Below are positions 7,876 through 15,229 of a stretch of 64,000 nucleotides of DNA, in pieces. Position numbers and translations under genes: made by a program. The stretch spans positions 29,807-93,806 of the forward strand of contig JBCBGM010000005.1 in assembly GCA_038526735.1 (NCBI GenBank), written 5' to 3'. The stretch comes from Rubricella sp038526735. Its GTDB lineage: Bacteria; Pseudomonadota; Alphaproteobacteria; Rhodobacterales; Rhodobacteraceae. Under the pieces are notes generated by a model. That model did no database searches and had not been told where the DNA came from. It worked only from the letters and a program-made list of their open reading frames with translations. Within the stretch, counting starts at the first letter, position 1; each line of letters opens with the position of its first letter.

Positions 7876-8560
7876 AGCGCAGCCTTTTCGGGCGAGAGTT
7901 GCCCGGCCATATGGTGCAGCTTCTCGCAGGCGCAACCTGATCGGCGCGGTTTTGCTGAGCCTGTTGCCCGTGGCGGCACAGGCACAAGAGATCACAATCG
8001 CGGCATTGGGCGACAGCCTCACACAAGGCTTTGGCTTGCCGCAGGAGGACGGTTTCGTTCCGCAATTGGAGGCGTGGCTGAACGACCAAGGCGCAGATGC
8101 GCGGGTGATCAACGCCGGTGTCTCTGGCGACACGACAGCGGGCGGTGCCTCGCGGATCGCATGGACGCTGACGCCTGATGTGGACGCAATCATCGTCGCT
8201 CTCGGTGGCAACGACTTGCTGCGCGGGATCGATCCGGCCGCCAGCCGCGCGAATATGGAGACGATTCTCTCGACTGCATCCGCGAGCGACCTGCCCGTTC
8301 TGGTTATCGGCCTGCCTGCGCCACTGAACTACGGCCCTGACTACAAGCGCGACTTCGACGCGATCTTTCCGGAGCTTGCCGCTGAATACGGCGCTCTGCA
8401 CATCGAGAACTTCCTGGAGCCAATCACCGAGGGCGATCAGGCCACCAACGCAGGGCTTTATATGCAGGCCGACGGCATCCACCCTAATCGTGATGGGGTC
8501 GGGCTGGTCGTTGCGCATGTGGGGCCAAGCGTGCAGGAGTTGATCGCCATGGTGGAGTGA
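7865..8560 (+). CDS. TesA-like arylesterase/lysophospholipase, SGNH hydrolase
   Basis: SGNH hydrolase with the nucleophile in GDSLTQG (about S51), the GGND block (VALGGNDLLRG) and the catalytic DGIHPN near the C-terminus. A hydrophobic stretch ending AAQAQ just before the domain looks like a signal peptide, so the enzyme is probably periplasmic, like E. coli TesA. The start is uncertain: no in-frame ATG precedes the signal peptide closely, and GTG at 7865 (231 residues) is chosen. That would overlap the divergent ABC ATPase start codon; a TTG or CTG nearer 7935 is possible. The domain itself is certain. Confidence 0.85.
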   Translation: MSVIAQPFRARVARPYGAASRRRNLIGAVLLSLLPVAAQAQEITIAALGDSLTQGFGLPQEDGFVPQLEAWLNDQGADARVINAGVSGDTTAGGASRIAWTLTPDVDAIIVALGGNDLLRGIDPAASRANMETILSTASASDLPVLVIGLPAPLNYGPDYKRDFDAIFPELAAEYGALHIENFLEPITEGDQATNAGLYMQADGIHPNRDGVGLVVAHVGPSVQELIAMVE

Positions 8561-8659
8561 CAGTTCTCAGCAGTTTTCACCCAGACAGTGTTGAAAGCTG
8601 CTGCGTATCAGTCGACTCATCGATATTATTCGATTTCGGCCGGCTCGGCCGCGTTAACC

Positions 8660-9238
8660 ATGGGGCTTTCAGTGCGCAGTTTCATCGCCCTTGAACTCCC
8701 ACATCCGCTTTCGGAGGGCCTCTCTGCGCTCTCCGATACCCTGCCCAAAGGTCTACGGGTCGTCCCGGACGATGACCTTCATCTGACCCTTGCGTTCTTG
8801 GGGGATGCCTCCGAAAGCGCACTCCAAGACATCGCTGACGACCTCGATACCCTCACCTCTGACCCAATCGCATTGGGGGTCACGGGCATCGGCACCTTCG
8901 GATCGGGCGATATGGTGCGCTCCGTGAACGCCATCGTGCAGCCCACCGACGCGCTCTCGGCCCTTCAGACCAAGGTCATCCGAATCGCACGCAACGCAGG
9001 CCTTGGCCTCCCGAGACGCAAGTTTCTCCCTCATATCACCCTCGCGCGACGCACCGAGAGGCCGCCTGAGGCCGCTCTCTCTGCCTGGCTGCTTGCGCAC
9101 ACCACACACAAAACACCCCCCGTGTGGGCAACACGGGGGGTGCTCTTTAGATCGGACCTGACAGGGAACGGGCCGATTTACACAGCGTTGTCAGAGTTTG
9201 AGTTCAGCCCTGACTACGCCGCATGGGAGTGGGATTAG
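8660..9238 (+). CDS. thpR: RNA 2',3'-cyclic phosphodiesterase (2H family)
   Basis: 192 residues from the ATG at 8660. Two catalytic HxTx motifs, H41-L-T-L and H125-I-T-L, define the 2H phosphoesterase fold of ThpR/LigT, which opens 2',3'-cyclic phosphates on RNA. N-terminal RSFIALELP is the usual start of the family. The 3' part of the gene contains a perfect 12-bp inverted repeat with a 5-base loop (9114-9142), unusual in a coding region and discussed separately. The stop overlaps the convergent DUF1127 gene by four bases. Confidence 0.9.
   Translation: MGLSVRSFIALELPHPLSEGLSALSDTLPKGLRVVPDDDLHLTLAFLGDASESALQDIADDLDTLTSDPIALGVTGIGTFGSGDMVRSVNAIVQPTDALSALQTKVIRIARNAGLGLPRRKFLPHITLARRTERPPEAALSAWLLAHTTHKTPPVWATRGVLFRSDLTGNGPIYTALSEFEFSPDYAAWEWD
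9114..9142 (-). terminator. Terminator-like hairpin inside thpR, probably serving the opposing DUF1127 gene
   Basis: CACCCCCCGTGT (9114-9125) and ACACGGGGGGTG (9131-9142) form a perfect 12-bp stem with loop GGGCA. On the minus strand the stem is followed at once by TTTTGTGTGTGG, a plausible U-tract, about 93 bases past the stop of the small DUF1127 gene. On the plus strand only CTCTTT follows. Confidence 0.6.
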
Positions 9239-9408
9239 AGCGCGTTGCGCGTGATCCCCATGTCTGCGAGGCGGCTGTCGTCCATTGCGATAAGGCGCTG
9301 GCGTTGCTCGTAGCGTGCAGAGGCGTTCGCTGCGAAATGCAGAACGGCAACGAGGCTGAAGCCACCGAGCAGCGTTGCGATGATTGGCAGTGAGAGTGTG
9401 CGGTCCAT
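9235..9408 (-). CDS. Small DUF1127-like protein with N-terminal membrane segment
   Basis: A 57-residue protein from the ATG at 9408, with a strong AAGGAG ribosome site eight bases upstream. Residues 6-27 (SLPIIATLLGGFSLVAVLHF) are hydrophobic. The C-terminal part, RLIAMDDSRLADMGITR, is the DUF1127 signature, a short arginine-rich motif known from alphaproteobacterial small proteins involved in RNA maturation and phosphate or stress responses. Most DUF1127 proteins have this motif without such a clear membrane segment, so membrane attachment is an inference. Its stop overlaps thpR by four bases, and its terminator seems to lie within thpR. It is divergent from the LysR gene. Confidence 0.8.
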   Translation of the reverse strand: MDRTLSLPIIATLLGGFSLVAVLHFAANASARYEQRQRLIAMDDSRLADMGITRNAL

Positions 9409-9533
9409 AGTCGTCTCCTTTCACGAAATCTGATTGGTCCGGCGTTTCTGTTCGTCGATGTTGATCGATGTAGCGACTTGTGCTTCATTAGCCAAACGAA
9501 TGGTTTTGAACTGATCCATCACAGGAGTTGATG

Positions 9534-10412
9534 ATGCCCCGGAATCTCGACATGACGGCCCTGCGCAGTTTCGTGACCGTCGCCGAATGCGGCGGCGTGA
9601 CCCGCGCCGCAGGGCAGCTGCATCTGACGCAATCCGCCGTCTCTATGCAGATCAAGCGGTTGGAAGAGAGCCTCAACCAGCCGCTCTTTGACCGGACGGG
9701 CCGGGGTGTCACGCTCACGGCGCATGGGGAGCAGCTGTTGGGCTATGGCCGGCGTATTCTCGCGCTGAATGACGAGGTTTGGGGGCGGATGACCGATCAG
9801 GCCTTTGAGGGCGAGATCGCGTTCGGCGTGCCGCATGACATCGTCTATCCGCATGTGCCGCTGGTCTTGCAGCGGTTCGCGGCGGAGTTTCCGCGGGTGA
9901 AGGTGCAGCTGATCTCGTCCAACACCCGTAGCCTGCATGCCCAGATGGCGCGCGGTGAAGTTGACCTGATCCTCACCACCGAAGGGCCTCCGACCAAAGG
10001 CGGGGAGACGTTGGTGACAAAACCGCTGGTCTGGGTCGGTGCGCCCGGTGGGGCAGCCTGGCGTCAGCGGCCCCTACGGCTCGCCTTTGAGAACGCCTGC
10101 ATCTTTCGCGCCTCGGTGCAGAACGCGTTGAACCTCGCGGATATCTCTTGGGAGATGGCCGTAGAGAGCCAGCAAACCCGCACGATCGAGGCCTCCGTCT
10201 CCGCCGATCTGGCCGTGCATGCCGCCGTCGAAGGATCGCTGCCTGAGTATATGGAAGTGATCCGGCACAGCGGTGCCCTGCCCCGCCTGCCGGAGGTGCA
10301 TATCAATATGTACGTCGCCCATGGTGCCAACGCAGCGCTGGCAGACCAACTCGCCACCTTCGTGCGCATCGCTTACCGGCAGGGCGAACAAGGTGCCTTG
10401 GCCGCGGAGTAA
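9534..10412 (+). CDS. LysR-family transcriptional regulator
   Basis: 292 residues from the ATG at 9534, which lies six bases after the AGGAG at 9523-9527; ATG at 9531 would be too close. The N-terminal winged helix-turn-helix (residues about 5-64, TALRSFVTVAECGGVTRAAGQLHLTQSAVSMQI in part) is a textbook LysR domain, followed by the periplasmic-binding-protein-like effector domain. The ligand is unknown. The gene is divergent from the small DUF1127 gene, the classic arrangement for a LysR target, with about 120 bases of shared control region. It converges with the quinone oxidoreductase gene, two bases apart. Confidence 0.93.
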   Translation: MPRNLDMTALRSFVTVAECGGVTRAAGQLHLTQSAVSMQIKRLEESLNQPLFDRTGRGVTLTAHGEQLLGYGRRILALNDEVWGRMTDQAFEGEIAFGVPHDIVYPHVPLVLQRFAAEFPRVKVQLISSNTRSLHAQMARGEVDLILTTEGPPTKGGETLVTKPLVWVGAPGGAAWRQRPLRLAFENACIFRASVQNALNLADISWEMAVESQQTRTIEASVSADLAVHAAVEGSLPEYMEVIRHSGALPRLPEVHINMYVAHGANAALADQLATFVRIAYRQGEQGALAAE

Positions 10413-10414
10413 GG

Positions 10415-11362
10415 CTAGACCGTCACCACCACTTTGCCGGTCGCAGCGCGCGAGGTCAGGAGCTCAAGCGCCGTGCTGGCCTCTGTCAGCGGCACCTCGT
10501 GGCTGACATGGGGCTTCACCTTGCCCTCGCTGTACCAGGCAAACAGGGTCTGAAGAGACTTGACCAACGCACCCGGATTGAGCGTGGCGTAGGCCCCCCA
10601 ATAAAACCCGATCACGTCAATATTCTTCACCAAGATGATGTTGGCCGGAACCTGCGGAACGGTGCCAGACGCAAACCCAAGCGGCAGGATGCGGCCGCCC
10701 TGCTTGGTTGCGCGCAGGGCTTCGGTGAACAGGTCTCCGCCTACCGGGTCCCACACGACATCAGCACCGCCCAGCGCTTTGACCTCAGCGCGCAGGTCGG
10801 CAGAGGCGGTGTCGATCAGCTCATCCGCACCAGCGGCTTTGGCAACGGCAAGTTTGTCAGCCCCCCTCGCGGCGGCGATCACCCGCGCGCCCATGAGCTT
10901 TCCGACCTCAACCGCTGTCAGTCCCACACCGCCCGCTGCGCCAAGCACGAGCAATGTCTCGCCCGGTTTCAGCCGCGCTCGGTGGTTCAAACCCAACTCA
11001 GCCGTGCCATACGCGACGAGAAACCCGGCGGCATGGGCATCGGGCATCGCGTCGGGCACCGGCGCGCAGGCGGCGACGGGGGCGACCACATATTCCGCAA
11101 AACCCCCGGCGCCGACCATTGCCGCAACGCGCGTTCCTTCGGGCAGGCCGTCACCGCCGACGACGGTGCCGCAGACCTCCATCCCTGGTGCGAACGGATA
11201 GGGCGGGGTGGCCTGATAGGTGCCTTTCAGCATCAGAGTATCCGCAAAATTCACCCCACAGGCGTGCACCTTGAGCAAGACCTCACCTGCACCCGGCTCG
11301 GGTGTTGGCACATCTTCGGCGATCAGCCCTCCTCCTGCTTCATGGACCCGCATCGCCTTCAT
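10415..11362 (-). CDS. NADPH:quinone oxidoreductase family protein (zinc-free MDR)
   Basis: 315 residues from the ATG at 11362, preceded by AGGAGATC. N-terminal GroES-like domain (residues 1-120, GEVLLKVHACGVNFADTLM) and a Rossmann domain with the nucleotide motif LVLGAAGGVGLTAVEVGK near residue 145. The structural and catalytic zinc cysteines of alcohol dehydrogenases are absent, which places it in the quinone oxidoreductase branch of the medium-chain dehydrogenase/reductase family. It would use NADPH to reduce quinones or enones in the cytoplasm. It is divergent from the DUF2332 gene. Confidence 0.9.
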   Translation of the reverse strand: MKAMRVHEAGGGLIAEDVPTPEPGAGEVLLKVHACGVNFADTLMLKGTYQATPPYPFAPGMEVCGTVVGGDGLPEGTRVAAMVGAGGFAEYVVAPVAACAPVPDAMPDAHAAGFLVAYGTAELGLNHRARLKPGETLLVLGAAGGVGLTAVEVGKLMGARVIAAARGADKLAVAKAAGADELIDTASADLRAEVKALGGADVVWDPVGGDLFTEALRATKQGGRILPLGFASGTVPQVPANIILVKNIDVIGFYWGAYATLNPGALVKSLQTLFAWYSEGKVKPHVSHEVPLTEASTALELLTSRAATGKVVVTV

Positions 11363-11420
11363 CTTCGATCTCCTGCATAGATATGCCTGGAACCTAACGG
11401 CCTGACCTGAAGTGACAACC

Positions 11421-12458
11421 ATGACCGAGATCCCAAGCCACATTCGGCAGCACTTTCTGGATCAGGGCGCGATCTGCGCGACCATGGGCTCCCCGTTTAT
11501 GGAGAGGCTGTGCAGCGCCCTGCCGGACCTTCTGCAAACTGGTGTGTTGGCAGAGGCAATCGCGGCATGGCGCGGTGACCCGAAGCAAGACGCGCTGGCG
11601 CTTCGACTGTGCGGCGGGCTGAAGGCTGTGGCGCAGAGTGACGCTGCCTTTAGGGCCGTCTATCCTCCAAACGACGTCTCTGACACGACGTTTGCGGATG
11701 CGATTATCGCGGCGCTTGATACACACGGCGAAACCCTCGTGGCGTGGCTCACCTCTGCCCCGCAAACGAACGAAGTTGGCCGCTCCGCCGCGTTGATCGG
11801 CGGGTATCTGCTGTTATCGCAGCGGTACAGATTGCCCTTGGCCTTACACGAGATTGGCAGCTCTGCAGGGGTCAACCTATTCGCAGATCAGTACCGCTAC
11901 AGCCTTGGATCAGCCGGATGGTGGGGTGCGGGCGATGTGGAGTGCGTCTCGACCTGGTCGGGTGCATGCCCTCCGCTTGACCAAGAGGTGCAGGTCATCA
12001 GCCGCGAAGGGTCCGACATCGCACCCATCGATGCCCGCGACCCAGACGCCTGCGCCCGGATGCTCGCCTATATCTGGGCGGATCAGCCCGCCCGCGAAAC
12101 ACGCGCAAGCGGAGCGTTGGCGGCGGTAGCTGCGTCTAACGTGACCATTGAAACCGCAGAGGCCGATGCCTGGCTTGAAGCACTTGCGAAAAAGGGCCTT
12201 GTGCCGGGCGCGGTGACGGTCATCCAACACACAGTGATGTGGCAGTACCTGCCCGAAGAGACACAATCCCTCTGCCGCGCCGCGATAGAGGCTCTTGGGG
12301 CTCAAGCCAACGACACCGCTCCGGTCGCGTGGCTGCGGTTGGAGATGGTGGAGGGGGATACCTCCGCCGCCGCACTCGACCTGACGACTTGGCCCGGCGG
12401 AGAGACTAGGCGCCTCGCGCGGGCGAGTTTTCATGGGGCTTGGGTAAACTGGGCCTAG
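11421..12458 (+). CDS. DUF2332 domain protein
   Basis: 345 residues from the ATG at 11421; GTG at 11412 is an alternative, neither having a strong ribosome site. The protein matches the DUF2332 pattern: an N-terminal region with the ALALRLCGGLKAVAQSD segment, the central LALHEIGSSAGVNLFADQYRY block (glycine-rich, reminiscent of a SAM or nucleotide loop), and the C-terminal VTVIQHTVMWQYLP strand-like region. The function of the family is unknown; a methyltransferase-like fold has been suggested only by sequence resemblance. Its stop codon overlaps the convergent glycosyltransferase-like gene by four bases (CTAG). Confidence 0.82.
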   Translation: MTEIPSHIRQHFLDQGAICATMGSPFMERLCSALPDLLQTGVLAEAIAAWRGDPKQDALALRLCGGLKAVAQSDAAFRAVYPPNDVSDTTFADAIIAALDTHGETLVAWLTSAPQTNEVGRSAALIGGYLLLSQRYRLPLALHEIGSSAGVNLFADQYRYSLGSAGWWGAGDVECVSTWSGACPPLDQEVQVISREGSDIAPIDARDPDACARMLAYIWADQPARETRASGALAAVAASNVTIETAEADAWLEALAKKGLVPGAVTVIQHTVMWQYLPEETQSLCRAAIEALGAQANDTAPVAWLRLEMVEGDTSAAALDLTTWPGGETRRLARASFHGAWVNWA

Positions 12459-12943
12459 ACCACGGTCACACTGCTGCGCAGCAAAACGACGGTGCGGGCA
12501 ACCGGCCCGGATGCGGGCGACAGCACCCCTTGGGAAAGTGCCGGTGCGCCAAAAACCCGCGTCGCCATGGAGGCCCTGAACCCGCCGTAGCCGCTCAACC
12601 GAAACGCTGCGCGCATGCCCGGGCTGTGCTGGATATGCGCACGGGCAGCTACCGGCCAACCGGGTGGCAAAATCGTTCCTGGAGAGAGGCTCAGCGTCCA
12701 ATCTCCGAGCGCGATTTGTTCGGCCGCATGCATCCGCTTCGCAACCGGCCCGGCCTGCACAGTGAGCCGCGCGCCTGTCTCTTCAGCAATCTCCGAGAGC
12801 TTTTCATCACGGGCCGGGGCGGCGAGGATAACCTCCCGCACGATCCCGTCAAACACCCCTTCGGAGAGCGCCCCAAGTGTCGGCCCCAAACCGATCGCAT
12901 CAGTTCGGCTCATCGGGATGATGATGCTCAAGGGTGCTGGCAC
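12455..12943 (-). CDS. Small glycosyltransferase family 2-like protein
   Basis: 162 residues starting at a GTG at 12943, with a GGAG ribosome site upstream; no in-frame ATG fits better. The N-terminal segment PLSIIIPMSRTD resembles the first strand of family 2 glycosyltransferases, and the WTLSLSPGTILPPGW segment resembles the region around the metal-binding DxD, here without aspartates (SPG). The protein is shorter than the usual 220 or so residues of the TIGR04283-like group it most resembles. Catalytic activity is therefore doubtful; it may be a divergent or degenerate member. Confidence 0.65.
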   Translation of the reverse strand: MPAPLSIIIPMSRTDAIGLGPTLGALSEGVFDGIVREVILAAPARDEKLSEIAEETGARLTVQAGPVAKRMHAAEQIALGDWTLSLSPGTILPPGWPVAARAHIQHSPGMRAAFRLSGYGGFRASMATRVFGAPALSQGVLSPASGPVARTVVLLRSSVTVV

Positions 12944-13019
12944 CGTTCATCTCCTTCAACGGCGTCTAGTATGACCTCCCCCAGAGCGCTATATGCACCG
13001 CAGCGAAGGAGCGTAGAAA

Positions 13020-13787
13020 ATGTCATACAGATTTCATGATAGAACGCGAGCGGTTTTAAAACTTACCGGCGCTGACGCAGAGCCCTTCTTGCAGAACCTT
13101 GTGACGAATGACGTCAGCAAACTGAGCGAAGGCGCGGTCTATGCAGCCCTTCTGACACCGCAGGGAAAGTACCTTGCAGACTTCATTCTGTCGAAAACCG
13201 ACGATGGAATTTTGCTGGATGCCGATGCAGAGCAGGTCGACGGGCTGATGAAGCGGCTCACGCTCTACAAGCTGCGCGCGGATGTAACGATCGAGGCAAC
13301 CTCTCTGCCCGTGGTCTGTTTTTGGGGTGAGGGTGAGCTGCCGGGGATCAAAGACCCGCGGAACGAGGCGCTCGGCACGCGTTTGTATGAGATGAGCGAC
13401 GTCGGAACTCCGGCGACGGAAGCGGACTACAACGCGCTTTGCGTCGCAAATGCGATCCCGCGCGCGGGGCGGGAGCTACGCGCGAATGAGAGCTTTATCT
13501 TAGAAATGGGGTTTGAGGCGCTCAACGGCGTCGATTTTCGCAAAGGCTGCTACGTGGGCCAAGAAGTGACTGCCCGTATGAAGCACAAAACCAAACTCCG
13601 GAAAGGGCTGAGCCGTGTTGCGGTAGAGGGAGACGCCGCGCCGGGGACAGAGATTTTGTCCTCAGACGGTCGCGCGGCAGGTGTGTTGCACAGCCAAGCT
13701 GGCGGTGAGGGGCTGGCCTACCTGCGCTTTGATCGCGCCGAAGGAGAGATGCAGGCCGGAGATGCCACGCTGCGACGCCTGCCTTAA
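13020..13787 (+). CDS. ygfZ: YgfZ/GcvT-domain folate-binding protein, Fe-S cluster repair
   Basis: 255 residues. The K175-G-C-Y-V-G-Q-E182 motif with C177 is the diagnostic YgfZ signature. The N-terminal half follows the aminomethyltransferase (GcvT) fold, with LQNLVTNDV and LTPQGKYLADF blocks. YgfZ uses tetrahydrofolate to support repair or assembly of certain iron-sulfur enzymes such as MiaB. The window also holds ApbC/Mrp, another Fe-S assembly factor, about 3.5 kb away, but not in an operon. The stop overlaps the convergent suhB gene by four bases (TTAA). Confidence 0.92.
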   Translation: MSYRFHDRTRAVLKLTGADAEPFLQNLVTNDVSKLSEGAVYAALLTPQGKYLADFILSKTDDGILLDADAEQVDGLMKRLTLYKLRADVTIEATSLPVVCFWGEGELPGIKDPRNEALGTRLYEMSDVGTPATEADYNALCVANAIPRAGRELRANESFILEMGFEALNGVDFRKGCYVGQEVTARMKHKTKLRKGLSRVAVEGDAAPGTEILSSDGRAAGVLHSQAGGEGLAYLRFDRAEGEMQAGDATLRRLP

Positions 13788-14572
13788 CCGACGAGAAGCT
13801 TCACGAAGCTATCGTAGATCGGCTCGTTCGCGGCGATGACCGACTTGCTCTCAAAAATCGGCGTGCCAGGCGCCATGGACGAGACGAGGCCACCCGCCTC
13901 GCGCACCATCAACAGCCCGGCGGCCATGTCCCATGCGTGGAGCTCACGCTCCCAAAACCCATCATACCGCCCCGCCGCGACATAGGCCAAATCTAGCGAC
14001 GCCGCGCCCCAGCGCCGAACACCCGCACAGCGCGGAAGGAGTTTTGTGAGATCGGTTAACGTCTCTGGCAGGTCACTGCGACCCGCAAACGGCAGGCCCG
14101 TCGCAAAGATCATTTCAGACAAATCACGACGACCAGAGGCACGGATGCGGCGGTCATTCAAAAACGCCCCGCCGCCTTTTTCAGCCGTAAACATTTCGTC
14201 TTTCGCCGGATCATAGATCACGGCGGCAACGACCTCTCCCTTATGCTCTAGCGCGATCGAAACAGCCCAATGCGGCAGGCCATGGAGGTAGTTCGTCGTG
14301 CCATCGAGCGGGTCAACAATCCAGCGGCGGGTCGGGTCTTCGCCCTTCACCTCGACGCTTTCTTCCCCCAGCCAGCCGTAGTTGGGCCGCGCGCTGGTGA
14401 GCTCTTCGCGAATGACAGCCTCGGCCTGAATGTCCGCCTTAGAGACAAAATCCGCCGCGCCTTTGCGGGAGACCTGGAGTTGTTCCACCTCACCGAAATC
14501 ACGGATCAGCCCACGCGCCGCTTTGCGCGCCGCCTTGACCATAATGTTGAGATTGGCGGTGTTGTTGGCCAT
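13784..14572 (-). CDS. suhB: Inositol monophosphatase family protein (SuhB-like)
   Basis: 262 residues. The two metal-binding motifs of the IMPase family are intact: WLGEES near residue 72 and WIVDPLDGTTNYLHG near residue 89; the C-terminal ELHAWDMAAGLLMVREAGG supplies the third aspartate. The enzyme dephosphorylates inositol monophosphates; SuhB also binds the rRNA antitermination complex in E. coli. It lies 42 bases downstream of efp on the same strand, so cotranscription with a translation factor gene is plausible. No clear terminator separates them. Confidence 0.9.
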   Translation of the reverse strand: MANNTANLNIMVKAARKAARGLIRDFGEVEQLQVSRKGAADFVSKADIQAEAVIREELTSARPNYGWLGEESVEVKGEDPTRRWIVDPLDGTTNYLHGLPHWAVSIALEHKGEVVAAVIYDPAKDEMFTAEKGGGAFLNDRRIRASGRRDLSEMIFATGLPFAGRSDLPETLTDLTKLLPRCAGVRRWGAASLDLAYVAAGRYDGFWERELHAWDMAAGLLMVREAGGLVSSMAPGTPIFESKSVIAANEPIYDSFVKLLVG

Positions 14573-14614
14573 CAGATGCTCCGGGTGATGCGTGGCTGGG
14601 CGAGGCTCGGTCGC

Positions 14615-15178
14615 CTAGGCGCGCTCAACGTACTCAAAGGTTTCGGTCGACACGACCACGGCTTCGCCCTGCGCGACGAACGGCGGCACAGTGATGCGCA
14701 CCCCATTGTCGAGAAGCGCTGGTTTAAAGCTGTTCGCTGCAGTCTGGCCCTTCACCACTGGCTCCGTCTCTTCGATGGTGCAGGTGACTTTCTCGGGCAA
14801 CGTGAGGTTCAGCGCCTCGGTGTCGTAATACTCGATCACCACGATCATACCATCTTGTAAGAACGGGCGGCGATCTCCGAGCAGATCAGCGGGCAGCTCA
14901 ATCTGTTCATAGGTCTCAGAGTCCATGAAGGTCAGCATGCCGTCGGTCTCGTAGAGGAATTGCTGGTCTTTCTGCTCAAGACGCACGCGCTCCACCTTGT
15001 CAGCGGACCGGAACCGCTCATTGAGCTTAGAGCCATTGCGCAGGTTTTTCATCTCAACTTGGGCGAAGGCGCCGCCCTTGCCGGGTTTCACGTGATTGAC
15101 CTTCACCGCGACCCACAGACCCTCCGCGTGTTCCAACACATTGCCTGGGCGGATTTCATTTCCGTTGATTTTGGGCAT
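14615..15178 (-). CDS. efp: Elongation factor P
   Basis: 187 residues, the usual EF-P length, with three beta-barrel domains. The tip loop KPGKGGAF carries K34, the position of the post-translationally modified lysine that lets EF-P rescue ribosomes stalled at polyproline. The TFMDSETYEQIELP and C-terminal VPPFVAQGEAVVVSTETFEYVER blocks are conserved. No epmA or epmB modification gene is visible nearby. Upstream by 52 bases is a hybrid histidine kinase gene on the same strand. Confidence 0.96.
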   Translation of the reverse strand: MPKINGNEIRPGNVLEHAEGLWVAVKVNHVKPGKGGAFAQVEMKNLRNGSKLNERFRSADKVERVRLEQKDQQFLYETDGMLTFMDSETYEQIELPADLLGDRRPFLQDGMIVVIEYYDTEALNLTLPEKVTCTIEETEPVVKGQTAANSFKPALLDNGVRITVPPFVAQGEAVVVSTETFEYVERA

Positions 15179-15229
15179 GTGCGGGTCCTCGGCTGTGCTG
15201 CATCGCGTCAGCGCGCGGGATAGCGAGGC

